Notes under the pieces: generated by a model | Databases searched by the model: none | What the model was told of the DNA's origin: nothing | Seen by the model: only the letters and a program-made list of their open reading frames with translations | Shown: piece by piece, positions 58,245 to 64,000 of the stretch | How positions within the stretch are numbered: position 1 is the stretch's first letter | Layout of the letters: every line of letters begins with the position of its first letter | Program-made: the position numbers and the translations under genes | Assembly (NCBI RefSeq): GCF_009917525.1 | Contig: NZ_QZDU01000010.1 | Span: 20,786 to 84,785, forward strand | DNA: 64,000 nt | From: Acutalibacter sp. 1XD8-36 | GTDB lineage: Bacteria; Bacillota; Clostridia; Oscillospirales; Acutalibacteraceae | Reading direction: 5' to 3'

Positions 58245-59639
58245 ATGAACAACCGAATTGACGCGATTTATGCAAGACAGTCCATTGACAAAAAGGATAG
58301 TATTTCTATCGAAAGTCAGATTGAGTTTTGCAAATACGAATTGAGAGGCGGGAGTTGCAAGGAATATCAAGACAAGGGTTACAGCGGCAAGAATACGGAC
58401 AGGCCCCAGTTTCAAATGCTGGTGGAGGACATCAAGCGCGGACTGATTGCTAGGGTAGTCGTTTACAAGCTCGACCGCATCAGCCGTTCCATTCTGGACT
58501 TCGCAAACATGATGGTTTTGTTCCAGGAGTACAACGTGGAGTTCATATCCTCCACAGAGAAGTTCGACACGTCCACACCGATGGGCCGGGCGATGCTGAA
58601 CATCTGCATTGTGTTCGCACAGTTGGAGCGAGAAACCATCCAGAAACGGGTGCAGGACGCATGGTACGCCAGGTGCCAGCGCGGTTTCAAAATGGGTGGG
58701 CGTGCGCCTTATGGATTTCGGACGGAGCCTATCATTATTGACGGCATCCATACAAAGAAGCTGGTGATTGAACCGACCGAGGCGGCGTTCGTTCGCAAGA
58801 TGTACGAGATGTATATTGACCCCCAGGTGTCGCTTCACGACATCACCCGACAGCTTACCGAGCAGGGGATGCGGACATACTTTGGCAAACCGTTTTCCAG
58901 GGCGACCATCAGCATCATGCTTTTCGTGATTATCAGCGACACCGACGATACTTTTAACTTTGTCGTGAGTATTCTCTACACACAGCTATTCAACCTTTTA
59001 TGCGACAAGGCAGATGATGAATACGGCGGGCGGCTTCCCGTCCATGTAAGGTGCTTACTTGATGAATTTGCGAATATCGGGCAGATACCAAAGTTTGAAA
59101 AGCTCATTGCAACGATACGGAGCCGGGAAATATCCGCGTCAATCATCTTGCAGAGCCAGTCACAGCTAAAAGCAATCTACAAGGACAACGCCGATACCAT
59201 AGTCGGCAACTGCGACACCACCCTTTTCTTGGGCGGCAAGGAAAAAACGACGCTCAAAGAAATATCGGAGATTTTAGGCAAGGAAACGATAGACAGCTTC
59301 AACACTTCCGAAATAAGGGGGCGGGAGCTTTCGCATGGGCTGAACTATCAGAAATTGGGAAAGCAGCTTATGACGGAAGATGAAATCGCAGTCATGGACG
59401 GAGGGAAATGTATCTTGCAGCTACGCGGGGTGCGCCCGTTCTTTTCGGACAAATTCGACATAACGAAGCACCCGAAATACAAGTACCTACATGATACGCG
59501 CCCCCACTTTCCGGCGCAGTACACAGCGGCAGGAGCCGCACCCCTTACAACTGAATACCGCCGCACCGCAGAACTTACGCAGCGCGGGGACAGCCGCCTT
59601 TACCAGAGGGCGGTTTTTTTGTGCGGCGGCATATGCTGA
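58245..59639 (+). CDS. Serine recombinase N-terminus fused in frame to coupling-protein (TraG/VirD4) C-terminus
   Basis: One 464-codon frame. Residues 1 to about 224 are a Tn1549/TnpX-type serine recombinase: catalytic Ser13 in YARQSIDKKDS, KLDRISRSILDF, ERETIQKRVQDAW, and FGKPFSRATISIM at the end of that part. From about 225 the sequence switches to the C-terminal third of a conjugative coupling ATPase: LFVIISDTDDTFNFVVSILY, VRCLLDEFANIGQIPKFEKL (Walker B region), SQSQLKAIYKD, GNCDTTLFLGGKE and LQLRGVRPFFSDKFDITKHP. The switch is at about 58917. Neither half should work alone; it is a deletion or recombination product (or an assembly chimera). SD GAAAGGGAG precedes the ATG. Confidence 0.85.
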   Translation: MNNRIDAIYARQSIDKKDSISIESQIEFCKYELRGGSCKEYQDKGYSGKNTDRPQFQMLVEDIKRGLIARVVVYKLDRISRSILDFANMMVLFQEYNVEFISSTEKFDTSTPMGRAMLNICIVFAQLERETIQKRVQDAWYARCQRGFKMGGRAPYGFRTEPIIIDGIHTKKLVIEPTEAAFVRKMYEMYIDPQVSLHDITRQLTEQGMRTYFGKPFSRATISIMLFVIISDTDDTFNFVVSILYTQLFNLLCDKADDEYGGRLPVHVRCLLDEFANIGQIPKFEKLIATIRSREISASIILQSQSQLKAIYKDNADTIVGNCDTTLFLGGKEKTTLKEISEILGKETIDSFNTSEIRGRELSHGLNYQKLGKQLMTEDEIAVMDGGKCILQLRGVRPFFSDKFDITKHPKYKYLHDTRPHFPAQYTAAGAAPLTTEYRRTAELTQRGDSRLYQRAVFLCGGIC

Positions 59640-59693
59640 CCGCCTTTTGTCCGCTTGCCGGACAGCCGCAGACGCGGCAGAAAGGATATATTT

Positions 59694-59834
59694 ATGGCAT
59701 TTTTCAATAGCGCAGTAGACGTTTTGCAGACCCTTGTTGTAGCACTTGGAGCCGGGCTTGGTATCTGGGGCGTAATCAATCTGATGGAGGGCTACGGCAA
59801 CGACAATCCGGGGGCGAATGCTCATGTACGGTAA
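59694..59834 (+). pseudogene. Truncated Maff2-family conjugation protein
   Basis: 46 codons: MAFFNSAVDVLQTLVVALGA, GLGIWGVINLMEGYGNDNPG, then AANAHVR-like ending and TAA. The start matches Maff2 membrane proteins that follow the coupling protein in Tn1549-like transfer modules. The second half is missing. RBS AAAGGA. Its presence downstream of the coupling-protein part confirms the ancestral gene order. Confidence 0.75.
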
Positions 59835-59921
59835 AGAAGCAAGCAACCGAAAACAAGAGATAGACCGCCAGCACCACACTATTCCGAACAAAAGAACTAA
59901 AGACCAAAAGACAAGCACCGT

Positions 59922-60057
59922 GGAAATGTGTATAACTTGCTATTCCGTCATGGAAAAGTCCGTTCACAGAACATGGAAAAGCTAAAGTGCAGCTTTCCCA
60001 CATTCTGCAAACGGACTTTCCCACAACTCCATAAGACAGCAAGTTATGCACATTCCC
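59922..60057. repeat. Long near-palindromic segment (about 135 nt hairpin)
   Basis: Outer arms 59922-59941 and 60038-60057 pair over 20 bases with two mismatches (AACTTGCT/AGCAAGTT core). Middle arms 59951-59964 and 60010-60023 pair (AAGTCCGTT/AACGGACTT core). Inner arms 59967-59983 and 59991-60007 pair (AAAGCT/AGCTTT, CAGAA/TTCTG). The loop is AAAGTGC. Together they would make one long rod with two internal bulges, rich in GGAAAAG/CTTTCCCA repeats. It fills the 275-base gap between Maff2 and the TetR gene, where I see no gene. Confidence 0.65.
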
Positions 60058-60109
60058 ACAGTGCCGACTACTACGGAATCCCTCTTTATCTCCACACAGA
60101 TTATTTCTT

Positions 60110-60667
60110 TTATGGCATATTCCAACTTGCGTCAATAGAATAAATAAGCTGGATTATTTTTTCCTTTGGGGTAGAAAAATTATTCTTAATCCAAAGTGAG
60201 ATTATTGAGAGGCAGCCTTGAATATGATATGTCGCCATATAGAGCATTTCTTCTGAAACGGAAGATATATTTTCTTCTTGCATCCATATTTCAAGATATT
60301 TTTCTTCGATGATGTCATACATATGCTCTTGAAATTTGTGGTCAATTCCCTTTCCGAAAAAAAGCAAACGGCTTAGGGCAGGATTTTCATAAATATAATC
60401 AATAATGGAATTATAAATATTTTCGTAATGACCTGCTGGATTATCGTTAATAAATTTAGTGAACTCAGATATAGCATCATGTTCCATTTGCTCATATAAG
60501 TCATACACATCATGGTAGTGCGAATAAAAAGTAGCTCTATGTATGTCTGCCTTGTTGACTAATTCCTGTACTGTAATTTTTTGAAGTTCCTTATCAAGCA
60601 TTGCGTCAGCAAGAGCAGACTGTAATGCTTTTATTGTCTTTTTGACCCGCCTATCATGTTTATTCAT
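60110..60667 (-). CDS. TetR/AcrR-family transcriptional regulator
   Basis: A 185-residue TetR-type repressor: RRVKKTIKALQSALADAMLDKELQKITVQELVNKADIHRATFYSHYHDVYDLYEQM is the DNA-binding domain, followed by a helical ligand domain. ATG at 60667 follows AAAGGAG; upstream in-frame ATGs lack an SD. A/T-rich, clearly foreign compared with the left part of the window. Divergent from the cation transporter gene, which it probably represses. Confidence 0.9.
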   Translation of the reverse strand: MNKHDRRVKKTIKALQSALADAMLDKELQKITVQELVNKADIHRATFYSHYHDVYDLYEQMEHDAISEFTKFINDNPAGHYENIYNSIIDYIYENPALSRLLFFGKGIDHKFQEHMYDIIEEKYLEIWMQEENISSVSEEMLYMATYHIQGCLSIISLWIKNNFSTPKEKIIQLIYSIDASWNMP

Positions 60668-60701
60668 AGTTTTCTCCTTTAAACAACAGTTTCGAGCGGC
60701 A

Positions 60702-60801
60702 GTGTCGTTTAGGCAACAATTATAGATAAAATTGAAGATAGAAAAACGACACATGTTATAGTATACTGCTTGTTGTACGGATATGTCAATCTGAATACTA
60801 T
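60702..60801 (+). promoter_or_regulatory. Divergent control region of the TetR/transporter pair
   Basis: Inverted repeat GTGTCGTTT (60702-60710) and AAACGACAC (60744-60752). For the transporter, TTGTAC (60773-60778), 17-base spacer, TACTAT (60796-60801). The repeats lie between the two genes as expected for repressor sites. Confidence 0.5.
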
Positions 60802-60827
60802 AAAATTCCAAGGCAATGGAGGTAACC

Positions 60828-61724
60828 ATGACACAAAAACAAATTGAACGCAAATCGCTGATAGTAAGCTGCATTGTAAACTTAATAATGGCAATAGGTG
60901 GGTTTTGGATTTTTTCGATAACAAATATTCAAGCTCTGTTTTTAGACTGTTCCTTTTCAATGATTGCTTCCTGCTCTTGTTTGGCAGCATTGGAAATTTC
61001 AAAAATTAGTAATAAAAAGACAAAGAATTACCCGGACGGTCTTTATTTTTTAGAGCCATTATATTCTATTTTTAGAACTTTATTAACATTGGTGCTGCTG
61101 TTTTCTTCTGTTGCTCGTACTGCAAAAGCAGCATGGGGGTATTTTGCATATGGCGTTGGAACCCCTTTGATGATTGAACCTGTAATTCCTTATGAGATAC
61201 TTATGTGTATCATATGTTTTGGGCTGTCTTTTTTTAACAGAAGCCAGAGCCGTAAAACTAATGATTCCAGTACACTTTTAGCAACAGAATCGAAAGGAAA
61301 TTTTATCGACGGCATATTATCTTTGGGCGTAGCACTGTCTGCGTTCTTGATAAAACTGATAGATATTAACGGAAGTTTGGGTTTCCTTCATTATACTGGA
61401 GATTTTTTCATTACGACAATTATAGTCTTGCCTGCAATAAAAGAACCGATAAGTGTTTTCATATCTTCTTTCCGCGAATTGTCAGGAGGGTTGACAACGA
61501 ATCAGGAACTAAAAAGAACAGTTTTCCAATTTGTAGAAAAGAATCTTAGCGGTATTATGACATTGCAAAAATGTGACATATATAAAATTGGTATGCACAT
61601 AAAAGTTTGCATTTATATTACCAATAATATTGATTATAAAAAAATACAAACTGTCAAAAGGAATATCTTGAAAGATATATGTCCTATTTACGAAAATGCT
61701 GAAATTGTTTTTTGTGAATGGTAA
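60828..61724 (+). CDS. Cation diffusion facilitator-like transporter
   Basis: A 298-residue protein with six membrane helices and a C-terminal cytoplasmic domain. The second helix region FLDCSFSMIASCSCLAALEIS and the fifth ESKGNFIDGILSLGVALSAF carry Asp residues at the positions of the CDF metal site. It would export a divalent cation or similar. The ATG at 60828 is used because the SD TGGAGGT lies just before it. Low G/C content suggests recent acquisition; divergent from the TetR gene. Confidence 0.85.
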   Translation: MTQKQIERKSLIVSCIVNLIMAIGGFWIFSITNIQALFLDCSFSMIASCSCLAALEISKISNKKTKNYPDGLYFLEPLYSIFRTLLTLVLLFSSVARTAKAAWGYFAYGVGTPLMIEPVIPYEILMCIICFGLSFFNRSQSRKTNDSSTLLATESKGNFIDGILSLGVALSAFLIKLIDINGSLGFLHYTGDFFITTIIVLPAIKEPISVFISSFRELSGGLTTNQELKRTVFQFVEKNLSGIMTLQKCDIYKIGMHIKVCIYITNNIDYKKIQTVKRNILKDICPIYENAEIVFCEW

Positions 61725-61860
61725 AATGTGATACCGGGAGAAGATAATTAAAGTAGCGAAACGAGTTAAGACCTGCGCATAGAGTTGTTGTTACTTTGAA
61801 TTATAAACAAGCAACCATAAACCATGCACCGCCCTATGTGGGAGAAAGGGGGAATCATCT
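61725..61860. other. Intergenic, no gene seen
   Basis: Spacer between the transporter stop and the SD of the sigma gene (AAAGGGGG at about 61845). No convincing promoter pair or hairpin seen. Confidence 0.4.
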
Positions 61861-62304
61861 ATGCCTTGCACAGAAGCATACAAGGAACATATCATGTATA
61901 CGTTCAATGGCTTTTGCAAGACCGTCATACGCTTTGCGGCACTCAACGCATGGCGTGATAGGAGCAGACGGCGGCAAAAAGAAATATCCCTTGAATACCT
62001 CACAGAAGAAAAGTTTTACCCTTTAGGCACGACAGACGAATATTTTGAAGCACCCTATGAAGAATATCCCATTACGATATGCGGTCAGACAGTTATCCTC
62101 ACCAATGGGGAACTTGCCGCCGCCCTGTTATCTCTGCCGGAAAGAAAGCGGGAAATTATTTTCCTTTACTTTTTCGGAGATTATACACAACAGGAAATCG
62201 GGGAAATGTACGGACGCTGCCGGAGTACGGCGTGGCATCACATACACAGTGCCTTGCAAATGCTGCATAAAGAAATGGAGGTGCTTTTCCGTGAGGAATC
62301 CTAA
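61861..62304 (+). CDS. Sigma-70-family protein of the mobile element (second copy type)
   Basis: A 147-residue sigma-like protein: helical N-terminal region (YTFNGFCKTVIRFAALNAWRDRSRRRQ) and region 4 HTH (LLSLPERKREIIFLYFFGDYTQQEIGEMYGRCRSTAWHHIHSALQMLHKEM). Typical of the regulation module of Tn916/Tn1549-like elements. SD AAAGGGGG. It overlaps the next small gene by 14 bases. Confidence 0.88.
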   Translation: MPCTEAYKEHIMYTFNGFCKTVIRFAALNAWRDRSRRRQKEISLEYLTEEKFYPLGTTDEYFEAPYEEYPITICGQTVILTNGELAAALLSLPERKREIIFLYFFGDYTQQEIGEMYGRCRSTAWHHIHSALQMLHKEMEVLFREES

Positions 62305-62503
62305 ACTTGTGCCGTATGAAACGATTGTCCGGGCGACCAGCGGCGAGCCGGAAGCCATTGACGAGGTTTTGCGGCATTACAGCAAGCGAATCCGGCTTGC
62401 TTCCCTTGAAAACGGACACGTCAACAAGGACACCGAGGACAATATCAAACGGCGGCTTATCGTTGCCCTGTTCCAGTTCCGCTTTGACGGACAGCCTACC
62501 TAA
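62291..62503 (+). CDS. Small helix-turn-helix protein of the mobile element
   Basis: A 70-residue protein: NPKLVPYETIVRATSGEPEAIDEVLRHYSKRIRLASL then KDTEDNIKRRLIVALFQFRFDG. This matches the HTH_16-type proteins found next to the sigma gene in Tn916-like elements, where they help control excision and transfer genes. GTG start with SD TGGAGGTG. Confidence 0.85.
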   Translation: MRNPKLVPYETIVRATSGEPEAIDEVLRHYSKRIRLASLENGHVNKDTEDNIKRRLIVALFQFRFDGQPT

Positions 62504-62509
62504 CAGGAG

Positions 62510-62938
62510 GTGAGATTTGTCGCAAAAATAGTCATGCTTATATTTAACGACACAGAAGAAAAAGCGGTTGAGAAAGCCATAGCCGCCCTTGCGGATATGA
62601 TACCGCTGGAAGCCATGCAGCCGCCCCACTCCCCGGCACTTACTTTTCCGGGATTGGAAATAAAATTACACCAACGCCGGGTATTAAAAAACGGCACAGA
62701 CATTCCCCTCACCCGTTTAGAGTACGGCGCACTCTGCTACCTTGCCGCCAGTCCGGGGCGGGTATTCACAAAGGCGCAAATCTTTGAAGCCGTGTGGAGC
62801 AAGGAAAGCGAAAGCTGCCAGTCAAGCGTGTCAAATGTGATATGCAATCTACGGAAAAAGATAGAGCCGGACAGCGGCAAGCCCACTTACATAAAAACCG
62901 TTTTAGGCGTGGGCTACAAGTTTGCTTCCGGGGAATGA
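62510..62938 (+). CDS. Winged-helix (OmpR-type effector) DNA-binding protein
   Basis: A 142-residue protein: an N-terminal helical part, then a winged helix like the effector domain of OmpR-type response regulators (LEYGALCYLAASPGRVFTKAQIFEAVWSKESESCQSSVSNVICNLRKKIEPDSGKPTYIKTVLGVGYKFA). No receiver domain. The GTG at 62510 overlaps the AGGAGG SD, so the true start may be the ATG at 62534; it is common in Tn1549-like regulation modules. Confidence 0.8.
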   Translation: MRFVAKIVMLIFNDTEEKAVEKAIAALADMIPLEAMQPPHSPALTFPGLEIKLHQRRVLKNGTDIPLTRLEYGALCYLAASPGRVFTKAQIFEAVWSKESESCQSSVSNVICNLRKKIEPDSGKPTYIKTVLGVGYKFASGE

Positions 62939-62975
62939 TAACAGAATAACCGCCGCCCATCAGCGGCAGATAAAG

Positions 62976-63002
62976 ACAGGAAATCAAGAAAAGGTTTCCT
63001 GT
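62976..63002 (+). terminator. Intrinsic terminator of the sigma/HTH module
   Basis: ACAGGAAATC (62976-62985) pairs with GGTTTCCTGT (62993-63002), one mismatch, followed by seven T residues. Confidence 0.85.
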
Positions 63003-63141
63003 TTTTTTGCGCCCAAAACCAAGCCGGATTTTGCACCGTAATAAAATAATTCAACTACTTTCTGAAAACATTGCCTAAATTTCCTTTTTTCCCGTAGTAG
63101 GTAATAAGGGGAAAAATAATTGCCGGAAAGTTTGGCGTTTT

Positions 63142-63744
63142 TTGAAACTGTCCGTATATCACTACAAAACGGAACTGATTTCAAGCCAAAAAATGGGAGC
63201 TGTTACCAGAGTTACGTCTATGGGAACCTTAGTTGTCTTTGGATTTTTGAAAGGTTTTCAACCGATTGCCGGATTTAGTTATGGGGCAAAGAAATTTGAC
63301 CGTTTACGCGAAGCAATCAAGACTTCTATTTTGTGGTCAAGTATTTTCTGCGTGGTTGTTGGATTGCTCATGGTTTTATTCTCAACACAAATTATTTCGC
63401 AGTTTGCAAACGGAAATGTTGACATGATTGCTGTTGGAGAAAAATCTCTTATGGCAAATGGTTTTTCGTTTTTCCTGTTTGGATTTTACACTGTTTATTC
63501 TTCTTTGTTTCTTGCGCTTGGCAAAGGAACAGCGGGCTTCATTCTTGGAGCTTGCAGACAGGGGATTTGCTTTGTACCTGTTATACTCATTCTCCCTTTA
63601 ATTTGGGGAATGAATGGAATACTTTATGCTCAACCGATTGCTGATGTTATTTCAGCTATTATAACTGCATTTATGGCGTTACATCTTCGTAAAGAATTGG
63701 CAGAAGCTGAAGCTCTTATCGGCTTAGAAAAAGCAAATAAATAG
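63142..63744 (+). pseudogene. MATE-family efflux transporter, C-terminal half
   Basis: About 200 codons of which residues from GAVTRVTSMGTLVVFGFLKG onward match the second half of a MATE drug/sodium antiporter (QPIAGFSYGAKKFDRLREAIKTS, then four to five membrane helices). The N-terminal six helices are missing and the first 17 codons look like foreign sequence. No SD precedes the ATG at 63142. It is a truncated cargo gene. Confidence 0.8.
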
Positions 63745-63790
63745 GAGCAAAACAAAATCCACACAATAGTATATAGCGAATAAATGTAAT

Positions 63791-63963
63791 CTGCCGGACG
63801 ACGGCAAAAGAAAAAAAGCAGTCGTACAGCAGAGGTATTTTCACACGCCCTTTTTGACGCGGCGGCTTTTTGAGAAATCAAAGCCGCCGTTTCTTTTTAT
63901 CTTCTCAAGGAATGACGCGGTATCACTGCTAAAAGCGGCGGCTAAAAGGAGGTAGCCGCCATG
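63791..63963 (+). promoter_or_regulatory. Structured leader, copy 2, with SD in a perfect hairpin loop
   Basis: Same order as copy 1. An imperfect ACGACGGC/GCAGTCGT hairpin comes first. Next is GGCGGCTTT (63861-63869) with AAAGCCGCC (63880-63888), loop with GAGAAATC, then TTTCTTTTT, a clear terminator. Last, GGCGGCTA (63937-63944) and TAGCCGCC (63953-63960) form a perfect 8-bp stem whose loop is exactly AAAGGAGG, ending at the ATG at 63961. Together they could control both transcription and translation of the downstream gene. Confidence 0.7.
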
Positions 63964-64000
63964 AAGCGCATACCCTATCGACAAAATCCGACAATCATTG
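63961..64000 (+). CDS. Start of a gene running off the right edge
   Basis: ATG at 63961 directly after the SD-in-loop hairpin, reading MKRIPYRQNPTII. Too short to assign; copy 1 of the leader precedes a lost gene in the same way, so this is likely another element gene. Confidence 0.6.
   Translation, partial: MKRIPYRQNPTII

Noticed and set aside
52584..58917. The two recombinase pieces being halves of one split gene
   Set aside because: They overlap in the recombinase domain, differ in sequence type and lie on opposite strands, so they come from two different recombinases.
1..64000. CRISPR arrays, rRNA and tRNA genes
   Set aside because: No regularly spaced repeats, no rRNA-like conserved stretches and no tRNA cloverleaf consensus were seen on either strand.

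Overview
The window looks like a chromosomal stretch of a high-GC, low-redox Clostridia (Oscillospirales/Ruminococcaceae type). Support for this comes from strong G/C bias at third codon positions, AGGAGG-type ribosome binding sites, a complete Rnf complex, the MurT/GatD pair, single-chain glycyl-tRNA synthetase, the Firmicutes-type GalT, SLH-domain proteins and the ACT plus DUF711 gene pair. No rRNA, tRNA or CRISPR array was recognised.

Layout. 1-13.5 kb: a degenerate GH25 protein, an HxlR regulator divergent from a nitroreductase, a GNAT-MarR fusion, a HAD-HEPN-CBS fusion with rnmV and holA, and the rnf operon (C-D-G-E-A, then an unrelated lipoprotein gene, then B). 13.5-26 kb: small regulators, an NhaC-type antiporter, an alpha-fucosidase, an SLH/phosphodiester-glycosidase gene broken by an in-frame UGA, alr, a phosphodiesterase, a two-gene sucrose operon behind an operator-like inverted repeat, and a CPBP protease with an XRE membrane regulator. 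26-33.5 kb: lepA-hemW, an alpha/beta hydrolase, glyS behind a remarkable cloverleaf leader, a lipoprotein and a PT-rich transmembrane protein. 33.5-52.5 kb: folate operon (folE-folP-folB-folK) downstream of galT and comF, a phosphotransferase, rlmD, murT with a GatD-like partner that lacks the glutaminase residues, a sugar isomerase, a YjdF-Nudix fusion, a small hydrophobic peptide gene with a convergent antisense RNA (type I toxin-antitoxin architecture), ACT/GNAT/DUF711 genes, a glycosyltransferase, and an ECF sigma factor with its membrane partner.

From about 52.5 kb to the right edge the base composition drops and the gene content changes to a mosaic of mobile-element pieces of the Tn1549/Tn916 kind. 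These include a serine recombinase without its catalytic domain, an AraC-EamA-DUF2000 cassette, small sigma factors, fragments of a cysteine-rich protein, a RepA-type initiator and Maff2, and an in-frame fusion of a recombinase N-terminus to a conjugative coupling protein C-terminus. It also holds a TetR/cation-transporter pair, a MATE transporter fragment, and two copies of a structured leader that places a Shine-Dalgarno sequence in a hairpin loop. This region appears to be a decayed, recombined integrative element rather than an active one.

The most unusual signals are RNA-level: the cloverleaf 5' leader of glyS, the overlapping sense/antisense pair at 46.0-46.3 kb, the repeated SD-in-loop leader, and a roughly 135-nt self-complementary segment at 59.9-60.06 kb. 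All statements rest on reading the sequence; no database search was run.
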